Shown here: piece after piece, positions 1-9,276 of the stretch
Position numbering within the stretch: the stretch's first letter is position 1
How the letters are laid out: every line of letters begins with the position of its first letter
NCBI RefSeq assembly: GCF_011044995.1
Contig: NZ_JAAKZW010000062.1
Span: 1-35,156, forward strand
From: Streptomyces mesophilus
Lineage (GTDB): Bacteria; Actinomycetota; Actinomycetes; Streptomycetales; Streptomycetaceae
Length of the DNA stretch: 35,156 bases
Direction: 5' to 3'
Translations under genes and position numbers: made by a program
Notes under the pieces: generated by a model
Database searches by the model: none
Told to the model about the DNA's origin: nothing
What the model saw: the letters and a program-made list of their open reading frames with translations, nothing else

Positions 1-1
1 C

Positions 2-835
2 CCCCAGTTCATGCCGCCCCCGGCCGATCACTCCGGGGTGCTCGCCCCCGACATGACGCAGGCCTGGCCGCTGTCCGGCGCACAGCGCCTCGTACCGGGC
101 ATCCGGCAGGTGCCCCCGCAGCCCGACACCCCCGACCAGGCGCTCGCCCCCGAGGTGTACCGGCCCAGCGCTGCCGAGGACGCCCTGGAACCGGTGGCTC
201 CCCCGCCCTCCTCGTACGCCCCGGTCGAGTACGTTCCGCCGGCGGACGCAGCGCGCGCGCCCGCCTGTACGGCGAGCACCGGCCCGTATCAGAAGCAGGT
301 CGAGCGCTGGCTGAAGCTGAAGGCGGACGGGCGGCAGTCGGCGGCCGACTGCCGTGCCATCAAGGCCTTCCAGCAGAAGCAGGGCATCCGGCCCGCGATC
401 GGCTTCGCCGGACCGGTGACCTATGCACGGGTGCGGCAGTTGCAGGCCCTGAAGGACCCCGAGAGCCTCTGCCCGAAGCGGCCGGGGCGCGTGGCGTGCG
501 TCGATCTGAAGCGTCAGCTGATGTGGGTCACCAAGGCCGGCAAGCGCGTCTTCGGCCCGGTGCCGGTGCGCACCGGGCGGGCCGGGTACGGCACCCGCGC
601 CGGCTGGCACAAGATCTACTGGCGGCACAAGAACCACTACTCGACGCTGTACGAAGCGCCCATGCCCTACAGCCAGTTCTTCAATGGCGGCCAGGCCTTC
701 CACGGCATCTACGGAAGCGTCCACCGGCCGCCGGGCTCGCACGGCTGCGTGAACCTGACGTTCGGGGACGCCAAGAAGCTGTGGGCCGTCCTCAGGTCGG
801 GAGACCAGGTGTACGTATGGGGGCGCAAGCCTTAG
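2..835 (+). CDS. L,D-transpeptidase (YkuD fold) with N-terminal peptidoglycan-binding-like region, 5' end missing
   Basis: This is probably an exported enzyme making 3-3 cross-links in peptidoglycan. Counting from the ATG at base 11, the C-terminal half (about residues 155-272) is a YkuD catalytic domain. It has the characteristic HG segment followed by SHGCVN, with catalytic Cys246 and His244. Residues about 92-145 resemble a small peptidoglycan-binding helical module (a region around AIKAFQQKQGI). The first 90 residues are rich in proline and alanine. No signal peptide follows the ATG at 11 and the frame stays open to the window edge, so the true start most likely lies upstream. It converges on the glycosyltransferase gene at 857 with only 21 bases between them. 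Family assignment is secure; the substrate is inferred from the family. Confidence 0.88.
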   Translation, partial: PQFMPPPADHSGVLAPDMTQAWPLSGAQRLVPGIRQVPPQPDTPDQALAPEVYRPSAAEDALEPVAPPPSSYAPVEYVPPADAARAPACTASTGPYQKQVERWLKLKADGRQSAADCRAIKAFQQKQGIRPAIGFAGPVTYARVRQLQALKDPESLCPKRPGRVACVDLKRQLMWVTKAGKRVFGPVPVRTGRAGYGTRAGWHKIYWRHKNHYSTLYEAPMPYSQFFNGGQAFHGIYGSVHRPPGSHGCVNLTFGDAKKLWAVLRSGDQVYVWGRKP

Positions 836-856
836 CGCACGCCCCCGCGGCGCTCC

Positions 857-1999
857 TCACCGCTCCAGGAGTTCGAACAGCTCTTCCCACTGGTCGAGCA
901 CCTGCTCCTGCGAGAAGCGCTGGACGTTCACCCGGGCCCGGTCCCCCATGTCGTCCCGCAGCCGGGGATTGCCGGTCAGCCTCAGCAGCCGGTCCGCGAG
1001 CGCGTCGATGTCACCGGCGGGAGCGAGCAGCCCGTCCTCGCCGTCGCGCACGATCTCCCGTACGCCCGGAGCGCAGTCGAAGGCCGCGCAGGGCACCGCG
1101 CTCGCCATCGCCTCCATCAGCGCGAGCGGGAAGCCCTCGCCCCGGGAGGACTGCACGAACACCGAGGACTCGGCGAGCACGCCGGGTACATCGGAGGTGC
1201 GGCCCATCCAGCGCACCGATCCGTCGAGCCCCAATTCCGTGCATTGTGCCCGGAGTTGGGGCTCGTCCGCGCCTGCGCCGTGGATCCTGAGCTCCCAGTC
1301 GGGGCGGAACGGCGCGACCTCGGCCCAGGTGTCGAGCAGCATGTCGACCCCCTTCTGGTCCGCGAGCCGTCCGATGCTGGCGACGACCTTTTCCGTACGC
1401 GGCGAGGGAACGGCCGGCAGATGGGCGAGGGCGTTGGGCATATGGCCGACGTTCTGCAGGCCCTCGTGGATCCAGATGTCGGCGTCCTCCTGGGTGAGGG
1501 CGAGCCAGCGGTCCACGTGCGGGTAGTGCCGCTTGATCCAGTGGTAGCGGTGACAGGCCCGGGAGTACGCGAAGGACTCATGGCTCATGCCGACGATCCG
1601 CAGGTGCGAGGTGTCGACCTCGCGCAGCCACTCCATGGGCCAGACCTGGGTGGCGATCACGATGGAGCCGTGGCGCGCCCCTTCGAGCAGGCCGCCGAGC
1701 TGGGCGACCGCTCGCTTCTTGTCGGCGACGCGGGCCGCCTCCTGCCGCCGGGCGGCGGGGTTGAGACGCTGAACTCCGCTGATCCTGCGCGCTGTTCGCG
1801 GGTGGTTCGGATAGAGGGAGGTCACCGGGTAGCCCTGGTTGTCGGGCAGCGGCATTTTGAGCTCGGCCTCGTGTACGCCGATGACGTGGACGCTGTGCCC
1901 CCGGCCGGTGAAGAGGCGGGCCATCTGATGGGTCCAGCCGGCGACCCCGCCGAGCTCGTCGACGGTGTTGCCGAGCAGGAACAGTTCACGCTGCTTCAT
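857..1999 (-). CDS. GT4-family glycosyltransferase
   Basis: This 380-residue cytoplasmic GT-B enzyme transfers a sugar from a nucleotide donor, probably onto the envelope polymer made by its operon partners. The N-terminal Rossmann half starts right after the ATG (FLLGNTVDELGGVAG, with a glycine-rich acceptor-side loop). The C-terminal half carries the GT4 donor-site signature: GRLADQKG at residues 210-217 and an E-x7-E motif at Glu288 and Glu296. Its ATG overlaps the stop of the upstream TagF-like gene by four bases (ATGA), so it is the third and last gene of a coupled operon. Length is normal for the family. Sugar donor and acceptor cannot be read from the sequence. Confidence 0.9.
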   Translation of the reverse strand: MKQRELFLLGNTVDELGGVAGWTHQMARLFTGRGHSVHVIGVHEAELKMPLPDNQGYPVTSLYPNHPRTARRISGVQRLNPAARRQEAARVADKKRAVAQLGGLLEGARHGSIVIATQVWPMEWLREVDTSHLRIVGMSHESFAYSRACHRYHWIKRHYPHVDRWLALTQEDADIWIHEGLQNVGHMPNALAHLPAVPSPRTEKVVASIGRLADQKGVDMLLDTWAEVAPFRPDWELRIHGAGADEPQLRAQCTELGLDGSVRWMGRTSDVPGVLAESSVFVQSSRGEGFPLALMEAMASAVPCAAFDCAPGVREIVRDGEDGLLAPAGDIDALADRLLRLTGNPRLRDDMGDRARVNVQRFSQEQVLDQWEELFELLER

Positions 2000-4722
2000 C
2001 GCGTACGGTCCTTCCGGCCAAGGCGGTCACTGAAGAGCTGATCGACGACGGTCCGCGCGGAATGCCCGTCGTCGTACGCGCCGAACTTCGCCGCGAACTG
2101 CCGCCGCACCTGCTGCCATTCGCCGTCGGCCTTCTTGAGGCCGGCGAGCGTCTGCAGCAGCTCCTCCTGGGTCTCGACGACCGGGCCGCCGGAACAGGAC
2201 CGCAGATCGAAGTAGCTGCCGCGTTCGGCGGCGTAGGCGTCGAGGTCGGGCGCGAAGTGGATGATCGGCCGGTCCAGGAGCGCGAAGTCGAACATGATCG
2301 ACGAGTAGTCGGTGATCAGGACGTCGGCGAGGCACTGGATCTCGCTGACGTCGTGGTGCGCCGAGACGTCGATCACGGCGCCGGGCGGGGTCGCGGGCAG
2401 GGTGGCCGTCTCCATGTAGTGCGCGCGGACGAGCAGTACGTGGGTGTCGCCGAAGCGCTCGGCGAACTCGCGGACGTCCAGGGCGAGTCGGGCCTTCTTG
2501 TTGCGCGGGGTCCCCCGGAAGGTCGGCGCGTACAGGACGACCGTCTTGTGGTCGGGGATGCCGAGCTCCCCGGCGAGGGCGGGGCGCGGGAAGCGTCCCT
2601 CGCGCTCGTCCCTCAGCCGCGCTTCGACCAGGCGGTCGTTGCGCGGGTAGCCGGCCCTCAGGAGCCGCTCCTCGGGGATCCGGTAGGCGTGCGCGAGGGT
2701 CCGCACATCGTGTTCGGAGCGTACGAGGAAGTGGTCGAACCGGTCGATGGCACGGGCGAGTTGTGTCCGCTGGGGCGCGTTCTGCATCTTGTGCCGGATC
2801 TCGTCGTACCCCATGCGCTTGTACGCGGATCCGTGCCAGGTCTGCAGATAGGTGGTGTGTCCCGGCTTGTTCAGGGCGTGCGGGAACCCTTGGTTGTCCA
2901 CCCACCACTCGGCCCGTGCGAGCGCCCACAGATAGGGCCAGGACCAGCGTCGCACCAGCTTCGCGTCGGCGGGGAATCCCTGGGGCGAGGAGGCGTAGGA
3001 CCAGGTCGCCCGCAAGCGGGCGCGGCGGGCGCGCAGTTCCTCGTACAGGGCGCGCGGGCTGTCTCCGTAGCACTTGCCCATGTGGCTCTCGAAGACGACG
3101 CTGCCGCGCCGGGCCGGCAGGCGGGACAGCAGCCCCCGGTAGACGCGCAGTTTGAAGCGCTGGGAGTGCAGGACGTCGCGCCGCTTGCGCAGCTTCTTCG
3201 CCATGCCCTTGAGCACGCGGGCCGGCCGGAAGGTGGCGAGGTAGTGCGCGGCCGCGTTGGCCTTGCGGGCCGCCTTCCTGCGCGGCAGCAGCGTCACGGC
3301 GAGGTGGTGCTTCGCGGTGACGTAGGGCTGCCAGGTGTCGGCGGTGAGACGCGTCAGCCGGGGCCTGCCGCGCAGGGCCGCCGACCCGCCCGGCACCGTC
3401 TCCTTGTCCGCGAACAGATCGCAGGGCGGGGCCGGTTCACCGTCGACGACCAGGCACAGCGTGGGGTCCCAGACCCGGTCGCCGATGCCGCGGGGGCGCA
3501 AGCCGTCGGTGAGCGGGAGGCGCGCCTGCCAGACGAGGGTGTTCCGTTCCACCCGTACGTCGTCCACGGGCAGGGTGACCGTGGCGGCGCCCGCGTCGCG
3601 CACCTTGAAGACGAGGGAGGCGGTGGTCTTCTCGTAGGCCGAGGCGTCGAAGGGCAGGGCTGTTTCGCCCTCGACGACCAGGCGGCCCTGCTCCCGTCGG
3701 CAGCCGGTGACCCGGCCGAGCAGCCGCTGTTCGGCCGGGGTGCGGTACTGGTGGCCGAGTTCGGTGAGGTCGTACGCCGCGGTGGTGTGGTCAGGACCCC
3801 AGTACACCCGCCCCTCACGGTGCACGAGCGGGCTGACCACGGTGCCGGGGTGAGCCAGCGCGTACGCCGCCCGCCGCACCCCCTCCGCGTCGCCGTCCGC
3901 GAGCAGGCGGACCGCCACCCGTTCCAGCGGCGGGAGTTCGGCGAGATCGGCGTCGTCGACGAGCCCCGCCACCGTGCGGGCGAGCTCGGCGACCGCCGTG
4001 GCGCACGCCCCGTGGCCGAGGCCCGGCAGGGCGTGCACGGCGGGCAGGACGTGGTCGGCGAGGAAGGCCCCGCGCGCCGCGCGCCGCATGGCCGGGTCGT
4101 CCAGGAGTGCGGCCGCCCGGCGCTGCGCGGCGGCCGCGGCCGGCAGGTCACGCAGCGGGTCGGGGGCGGCACGGCGGGTCGTGATCAGGTTCGGTACGAG
4201 GGCGATCTTCTCGGCACCGAGGGCGAGTTCGAGCCCGCCGGCGGTGAAGTCCAGCTTCGAGCGCCGTACGCACAGGCCCGCGCCGAGGGTGTCGCGGGTG
4301 ACCAGCTCGGGGGCCTGGCCCACATCGGTGAGCACGCGGGAGCGGGCGAACAGGTCCGCCTGCCAGGCGGGCACGGCCTCCTTCCGGCCCTTGCCCGTAA
4401 GCCGGCTCCACCGGCCCGCGACCAGATCGGCGTCCGTGCTCACGGCGGCGGCGTGGAGGTTGCGCGCGGCGTTGCGGTCCAGGAGTTCGCCGGGGGCCAG
4501 CGGGATCACATAGGTGCCGCGCGGTGGGCCGATGCGTACCCGGTGCGGATGCTCGGCGGCGAGTGCGGCCGCCGCCTCGGGCGGCTCGCCCAGGAGCGCG
4601 GCCTCGGTGCCGGCGAGCGTCTGGGCGAGCACCGAGCGCACCGAGGCGCCGACGGCTTCGGCCGAGGTCTTCGCGTCGCAGGTGAGCACAACGCTGACAA
4701 AGAAGAGATCCGCCGTGCTCAT
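1996..4722 (-). CDS. TagF-like CDP-glycerol glycerophosphotransferase with degenerate N-terminal GT2-like domain
   Basis: This 908-residue protein probably polymerises or primes a polyol-phosphate chain at the inner membrane face. The C-terminal part (about 530-895) is a Glyphos_transf domain. It has TWHG with His630, GYPRND, LYAPTFR and ITDYSS with Asp805 followed by MFDFALL, matching the catalytic His and CDP-glycerol-binding segments of TagF. The first ~200 residues align in layout with a GT2 domain. However, the usual nucleotide-binding DDGS and the metal-binding DSDD are absent; the latter position reads LAPGEL. That half is therefore probably inactive or structural. The middle (about 200-500) is unassigned and contains one module of the type repeated in the larger neighbours. 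ATGA overlaps join it to both flanking genes. Glycerol rather than ribitol phosphate is a family default, not proven. Confidence 0.88.
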   Translation of the reverse strand: MSTADLFFVSVVLTCDAKTSAEAVGASVRSVLAQTLAGTEAALLGEPPEAAAALAAEHPHRVRIGPPRGTYVIPLAPGELLDRNAARNLHAAAVSTDADLVAGRWSRLTGKGRKEAVPAWQADLFARSRVLTDVGQAPELVTRDTLGAGLCVRRSKLDFTAGGLELALGAEKIALVPNLITTRRAAPDPLRDLPAAAAAQRRAAALLDDPAMRRAARGAFLADHVLPAVHALPGLGHGACATAVAELARTVAGLVDDADLAELPPLERVAVRLLADGDAEGVRRAAYALAHPGTVVSPLVHREGRVYWGPDHTTAAYDLTELGHQYRTPAEQRLLGRVTGCRREQGRLVVEGETALPFDASAYEKTTASLVFKVRDAGAATVTLPVDDVRVERNTLVWQARLPLTDGLRPRGIGDRVWDPTLCLVVDGEPAPPCDLFADKETVPGGSAALRGRPRLTRLTADTWQPYVTAKHHLAVTLLPRRKAARKANAAAHYLATFRPARVLKGMAKKLRKRRDVLHSQRFKLRVYRGLLSRLPARRGSVVFESHMGKCYGDSPRALYEELRARRARLRATWSYASSPQGFPADAKLVRRWSWPYLWALARAEWWVDNQGFPHALNKPGHTTYLQTWHGSAYKRMGYDEIRHKMQNAPQRTQLARAIDRFDHFLVRSEHDVRTLAHAYRIPEERLLRAGYPRNDRLVEARLRDEREGRFPRPALAGELGIPDHKTVVLYAPTFRGTPRNKKARLALDVREFAERFGDTHVLLVRAHYMETATLPATPPGAVIDVSAHHDVSEIQCLADVLITDYSSIMFDFALLDRPIIHFAPDLDAYAAERGSYFDLRSCSGGPVVETQEELLQTLAGLKKADGEWQQVRRQFAAKFGAYDDGHSARTVVDQLFSDRLGRKDRTR

Positions 4723-7700
4723 CGTCCGTCCACCCCGCCCCGCAGCATCGCGTCGACCACCTGGGCGGCCGCGGTCCCGTCGTCCAGATCGCAGAAGGTG
4801 TCACGGAAGCGGGCGTACGCGCCTTGGTACGCGGCGGCCGATCCGGGCAGCCCGCGCAAGGCGGCGATGACCTCCTCGCCGGTCCGCAGGAGCGGTCCCG
4901 GGGCCTGTGCGGGGAAGTCGAAGTAGAAGCCGCGCAGGCCGTCGCGGTAGTGCTCCAGGTCGTACGTATGGAAGATCATCGGGCGGCCGGTCTGCGCGAA
5001 GTCGAACATCATCGACGAGTAGTCGGTGACGAGCACATCGGCGATCAACAGGAGCTCGGCGGCGTCCGGATGGCGGGAGACGTCCCGTACGAAAGCGGTC
5101 TGCGGCACCGAACCGCCGACCAGGTAGTGCCGGCGTACCAGCAGCACATGGTCCTCGCCGAGCGCCGCCTGGGCGGCGGCCGGATCGAGCTGGAGGTCGA
5201 GACCGTACCGGCCCGCCTTACGCGGCTGGTCCTCCCGCCAGGTGGGCGCGTAGAGGATGACGCGCTTGCCGTCGGGGATGCCGAGCTTTTCGCGTACGGA
5301 CGCGGCGACCTTGGCACGGTCGGGGGCGTGCAGGATGTCGTTGCGCGGATAGCCGCCGGCCAGCACGTCGCCGGTGTAGCCGAGCGCTCCGGAGAGCACC
5401 GGGGTGGAGAAGCTGTTCGGGGAGACGAGCAGCGACCACTGGGCGGCCAGGCGCGGCAGGCTCTCGATGTAGCGCGCATCCGCCGACAGGGTGCCGGCCA
5501 CATCGCGGCCGATCCGCTTCAGCGGAGTGCCGTGCCAGGTCTGGACGACGAACTGGCCGGGGGCGCGTTCGAACCAGTCGGGCAGCTGGCTGTTGGTGAC
5601 GATGTACCGGCTGCGGGCGAGCGCCTCGTACCACTCGGCGCTCCACAGCGCGACGGCACGCGTCCCGGAGGGCAGCTCGACCTGCTGGTCGCGGACCACC
5701 CACAGATGCTCCAACTCGCTGCCGCGCCTGCGGAGTTCCTGGTGGACGGCGCGCGGCGAGTCGGAGTACTGGCGGCCTCCGAAGCCGGCGTACAGGACGG
5801 CTTCGCGCAGGGGCTGCGACCGCAGCTGTGCGTAGCGTTCCTTCAGGCGGTCCTGTGCGGCGCGTCCGCGGTCTTCCGTGGGCAGTACGGAGCCGGAGGT
5901 GATGAGCAGCTGGTCGTGGTGGCGGCGCTGCAGTGTGAAATCCCTGCCGTGCAGCTCGCGCACGACGGGCAGTTCGCCGTGCAGTGCCGTCGCGACCAGG
6001 AGCGGCACACGACGGTCGGGGTCGTGGTCGCCGCGGGCGCGCAGGAACGGGTACCAGTCGCCCTCGGCGAGCGGCAGCACTCCGGCCGGCCCCGGGACGG
6101 CCTGGGGGCGGAGGGTCGCGCTGAACCTGCCTTCGGTGACGGTCAGTTCGCCCAGCGCCTCCTCTTGGTGGCCGCTGTGCACGAGAACCAGCTCGCGGGA
6201 GACGTCGTCGGCACAGGGGAAGCTGCCTTCGAGCTCGAGGCGGCCGCCCTGGTCCGTCCAGCGCAGGGCATCCACCACCGGGCGCACGTCCTGTGCGCGC
6301 AGTTCGGTGTTGCCGGAGGGGTTGGCCAGGACCATGAGTTCGCGGCCGCCGCCGAGTCCGTAGCGGCCCGGTGCGATGTCGGGAAGCACCGCAAGCGATG
6401 CCCAGCCGCCGCCCTTGCGCACCACGCCCACGCCCCAGGGGTCGGCGGGTCCTTCACCGGCCTCGAGGAGGCCGAGCGGCATCTCGGCGGTGAAGGTGCG
6501 GCCCTCGACGCGGACCGGCAGGTCGTGGCTCTCGCGGGTACGCCAGTTCTCGACGCGGACCGCTTCCAGGGAGGCGTTCGCACCGGGCGCCAACTCGCCG
6601 GTGATCCGCAGCTGTTCGCCCGCCTGACGGTGCTCGACCAGGCGCTGCTCGACGCGGTCCACCCGTAGCCGGAAGCGGCCGCCGCTGAGGGTGGGCACGA
6701 TCCGCAGGAAGTCCTCCAGGTAGCGCACGGGTACGGCACAGGGCCCGCTCATGCGCAGCGGCCCGGTGCGCGGCCGCAGTCCGCCCGCGACGGCCGCCAT
6801 CTCCAGGTTCCAGGTGGTGCTCGCCCGGCCGCTGACCAGCTTTTGTACGTCGACGACCGTCTCGAAGCCGGTGCGGTCGTAGTTGTGCAGACCCTGCCGG
6901 GAGGCGAGGGTCGCCTCCCGAGAGGCGACCGTGCGCAGCCTCAACGGGATCGCCCGGCGCCCCGCGCGCAGCCAGACGGTCCGGGCGCGGGCCGCGATCC
7001 GGCCGGGCGGAAGGTTGCGTACATACGCGTGGCCCGCGAGGCGCAGCCGGCCGTCATCGTCCCAGGAGGCCTGGGTGATCCTCGCCTCCAGCGGCATGTC
7101 GCCGCGGCCCACGGCCGCGGTGCGTGCGGGCAGCGGCGCGGTGATCACGGGAAAGTCCGCGCGGTGTCCACGCCAGGTGCGGCGGACGCGGAAGGCCTTC
7201 GGGTGGACCTTCTCGAACGCCATGAACGCGAGCAGTTCGTCGATCCGGCGCTCCCGGATGAGCCGCCAGCGCACGCGCAGGCCGAGCGGCAGCTCGTCGA
7301 GGAGAGCCGGATCGACGCGGTCCACGAAGGAGTTGGCCTCGTCGAGGAAGGCCTGGTGATAGTCGCTGCCGCCGTCCGGCAGGGCCTCCATGAACATCCA
7401 CAGATCACCCGCGATGACGCTGGCGTCGTAGCGGCGCTTGGCCTCGGCCCGCAGCGCGTCCTTGGGCGCCTTCGCGGCGCGTTCGCCGAGATAGCGGCTG
7501 GCCGAAGCCACCGAGGCCGTACGGTCCTTGATGGCCCGCGGTACCGCGCGCCGGTTCGAGATCGAGCCGTCCCGGTCGCGCCACAGGTACACGGTGTCGC
7601 TCAGGACGTCCACGCTGCGGGCCTCGAAGTGCGCGGGCAGGACGACGGGGATGTCCTCGAAGAGCACCCCTTCGGGGAACGCGAAGGCGTGCCGGTCCCA

Positions 7701-8204
7701 GAAGTCCCGCCGGAAGACCTTGTTGCAGGCGATGCGATCGCCGAGCAGCTCCCAGTCGCGCGTGACGTGGGTGGCGCTGCGGGTGGTGGCCATGACCTTG
7801 CGGAACATGGGCGACTGCTGCTGCGTGCCGTCCGCGCGCAGCCGGTGGACGTTGCCCGTCACGAAGTCGGATCCGGTCTCGTCGAGCATGCCCAGCATCC
7901 GCTCGTACGCCTCGGCCGGGATCACGTCGTCGCTGTCGACGAAGGCGAGATGGACGCCGCCCGCCTCACGCGCCCCCGCGTTACGGGCCGCACCGAGCCC
8001 GGCATTGGCCTGGTCGACGAGCCGGAATCGGCCGTCGCCGTCGGCGAAGCGGCGCGCGATCTCCCGACTGCCGTCCGTGGAACCGTCGTTGACCATGACG
8101 ACCTCGAGGTCCGGCATGGTCTGCCCGGCCAGCGACTCGAGGCAGGCACCGAGGTAATCCTCGACGTTGTAGATGGGGACGACGACGCTGAGTCGGGCTG
8201 TCAT
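4719..8204 (-). CDS. Bifunctional GT2 glycosyltransferase / TagF-like glycerophosphotransferase (1161 aa)
   Basis: This is a giant fusion. Residues 1-~230 form an intact GT2 domain (VVVPIYNVEDYL, NDGSTD at 39-44, DSDD at 90-93). Residues ~790-1150 form a TagF-type domain (TWHGTPLKR with His891, GYPRND, LYAPTWR, VTDYSS with Asp1061). Between them lie ~450 residues of unassigned, apparently beta-rich modules. The ATG at 8204 is preferred over an upstream in-frame start at 8285. It puts the GT2 first strand five residues after Met, and a GGAAGGA sequence lies about 13 bases upstream. It is the first gene of the coupled operon 8204-857 (ATGA overlap with the 908-aa gene). A close paralogue lies at 23613-27101. 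One enzyme could add both a sugar and a polyol phosphate, giving an alternating or substituted polymer; this is inference. Confidence 0.9.
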   Translation of the reverse strand: MTARLSVVVPIYNVEDYLGACLESLAGQTMPDLEVVMVNDGSTDGSREIARRFADGDGRFRLVDQANAGLGAARNAGAREAGGVHLAFVDSDDVIPAEAYERMLGMLDETGSDFVTGNVHRLRADGTQQQSPMFRKVMATTRSATHVTRDWELLGDRIACNKVFRRDFWDRHAFAFPEGVLFEDIPVVLPAHFEARSVDVLSDTVYLWRDRDGSISNRRAVPRAIKDRTASVASASRYLGERAAKAPKDALRAEAKRRYDASVIAGDLWMFMEALPDGGSDYHQAFLDEANSFVDRVDPALLDELPLGLRVRWRLIRERRIDELLAFMAFEKVHPKAFRVRRTWRGHRADFPVITAPLPARTAAVGRGDMPLEARITQASWDDDGRLRLAGHAYVRNLPPGRIAARARTVWLRAGRRAIPLRLRTVASREATLASRQGLHNYDRTGFETVVDVQKLVSGRASTTWNLEMAAVAGGLRPRTGPLRMSGPCAVPVRYLEDFLRIVPTLSGGRFRLRVDRVEQRLVEHRQAGEQLRITGELAPGANASLEAVRVENWRTRESHDLPVRVEGRTFTAEMPLGLLEAGEGPADPWGVGVVRKGGGWASLAVLPDIAPGRYGLGGGRELMVLANPSGNTELRAQDVRPVVDALRWTDQGGRLELEGSFPCADDVSRELVLVHSGHQEEALGELTVTEGRFSATLRPQAVPGPAGVLPLAEGDWYPFLRARGDHDPDRRVPLLVATALHGELPVVRELHGRDFTLQRRHHDQLLITSGSVLPTEDRGRAAQDRLKERYAQLRSQPLREAVLYAGFGGRQYSDSPRAVHQELRRRGSELEHLWVVRDQQVELPSGTRAVALWSAEWYEALARSRYIVTNSQLPDWFERAPGQFVVQTWHGTPLKRIGRDVAGTLSADARYIESLPRLAAQWSLLVSPNSFSTPVLSGALGYTGDVLAGGYPRNDILHAPDRAKVAASVREKLGIPDGKRVILYAPTWREDQPRKAGRYGLDLQLDPAAAQAALGEDHVLLVRRHYLVGGSVPQTAFVRDVSRHPDAAELLLIADVLVTDYSSMMFDFAQTGRPMIFHTYDLEHYRDGLRGFYFDFPAQAPGPLLRTGEEVIAALRGLPGSAAAYQGAYARFRDTFCDLDDGTAAAQVVDAMLRGGVDGR

Positions 8205-8311
8205 GCGCTGCGCACATTCCTTCCGGAGAACGGCGATGGGCCTTCCCGTGAACAACCGGTGTCCGGGCGCCGGGTCACCTTGCATGGGCCATACGGGTGA
8301 TCACATGCGGC

Positions 8312-8339
8312 GGCCCCCATGCGGCTGGGCACGGGGGCC
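8312..8339 (-). terminator. GC hairpin 3' of the TylF-type methyltransferase gene
   Basis: Two 11-base arms (8312-8322 and 8329-8339) flank a 6-base loop. In minus-strand RNA all 11 pairs form, one being G-U. In plus-strand RNA that pair would be an A-C mismatch, so the hairpin suits minus-strand transcription. It begins about 30 bases after the stop codon at 8371. There is no T tract, as is common for streptomycete terminators. It would separate the methyltransferase transcript from the TagF operon that starts at 8204. Confidence 0.6.
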
Positions 8340-8370
8340 TGGTGTCAACTGGGCTGCCTCATCCGGGCCT

Positions 8371-9186
8371 TCAGGGCTTGACTGCGATACGTCCCTCGTC
8401 CATGCGCAGCAGCAGCAGCCGCTCGCCGGTCTCCTCGAGGAACTCGTCCACCGCCTGGCGCGAGCCCTGCCAGTAGCCGTAGTCGTCGATCAGCAGGACA
8501 CCGCCGGGGACCAACCGCTCGTAAAGATGGTCGAGTTCGTGCTTGGTGGAGGCGTACCAGTCGGTGTCCAGGCGCAGGATCGCGATCTGCTCCGGCGCCT
8601 CACCGGGCACGGTGTCCTCGACCTTGCCCTGCACGTAGTGCACGCGTTCCGTGGGGTAAGGCACGTTCTCGAAACCGGACTTGACGTCGTCGAGCGTGGC
8701 GACGGCCCAGATCGGCCTGTCCTTGCCCTGCACGGCGAGGAGGTCCGCCGCGGACTTGCCGTCGCGCCGCAGATCCTCCTCGGTGGGCTCGGTCATGCCT
8801 TCGTACGTGTCGAAGAGGTACAGATCGCGGTCGCTGACACCGCAGTTGAGCAGCGTCTTCGCGCAGGCCTGCATCGAACCGCCGCGCCACACCCCGCACT
8901 CGACGATGTCGCCGGGGATGTCGTGCTTGACGACATGCCGGGTGGCGAGGATGAAGGCGTTGAGCCGCTCCGGCGAGGTCATGGTCCACGGCTTGACCGC
9001 GCGGATCGTGTTCTTGGCCTCGTCGTCGTAGTCGACGGGAAGGTTGAGGCCCTTGGGCTTGGGCTTGGCCGGCGCGGCCGTGGGGGCGGGAGCGGTCTTG
9101 GCCCGCGGCTCGGGCACCGTGGGCCGCGTCAGTTGATAGCCGGTGAGGGTGCGCAGGGTGCCGTTGACGGCGTTCTTCCATGCCAT
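8371..9186 (-). CDS. TylF/MycF-type sugar O-methyltransferase
   Basis: This 271-residue class I SAM methyltransferase resembles the macrocin O-methyltransferase (TylF) family, metal-dependent enzymes that methylate sugar hydroxyls. Visible motifs are VECGVWRGGS (95-104, SAM site), FDTYEGM (125-131), LRLDTDWY (204-211) and LIDDYGYW (232-239). The last two carry the acidic residues that bind metal in this family. Residues ~22-46 are a low-complexity Ala/Pro/Lys linker not typical of the core fold. No ribosome binding site precedes the ATG. Instead a promoter-like GTGACG-N17-TAGGGT ends 8 bases before it, suggesting a leaderless transcript. The preceding gene on the strand is another methyltransferase. 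A methylated hexose in the wall polymer is a reasonable but unproven product. Confidence 0.85.
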   Translation of the reverse strand: MAWKNAVNGTLRTLTGYQLTRPTVPEPRAKTAPAPTAAPAKPKPKGLNLPVDYDDEAKNTIRAVKPWTMTSPERLNAFILATRHVVKHDIPGDIVECGVWRGGSMQACAKTLLNCGVSDRDLYLFDTYEGMTEPTEEDLRRDGKSAADLLAVQGKDRPIWAVATLDDVKSGFENVPYPTERVHYVQGKVEDTVPGEAPEQIAILRLDTDWYASTKHELDHLYERLVPGGVLLIDDYGYWQGSRQAVDEFLEETGERLLLLRMDEGRIAVKP

Positions 9187-9194
9187 ACGCGCGG

Positions 9195-9223
9195 ACCCTA
9201 CGCGGAATTCCCCTCGCCGTCAC
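9195..9223 (-). promoter_or_regulatory. Candidate leaderless promoter of the TylF-type gene
   Basis: Read on the minus strand, a -35-like GTGACG (9223-9218) is followed by a 17-base spacer and a -10-like TAGGGT (9200-9195). The ATG begins 8 bases further on at 9186. This places the transcription start at or next to the start codon. No purine-rich Shine-Dalgarno sequence lies at a usable distance. It is the best promoter match in the window. Confidence 0.55.
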
Positions 9224-9276
9224 TTTGCGTCAACTCACGGTTACACCAAGTGCATTGACGGGAAGGCGCCGCCGAC

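Noticed and set aside
2062..4926. Open frame of 954 codons antisense to the TagF-like gene
   Set aside because: It is a by-product of high GC content opposite a gene with clear catalytic motifs. Its own translation shows no family motif and a composition typical of antisense frames.
4824..6668. Open frame of 614 codons antisense to the 1161-aa fusion
   Set aside because: Same reason: no recognisable motif, no ribosome binding site, and it lies wholly inside a well-supported gene.
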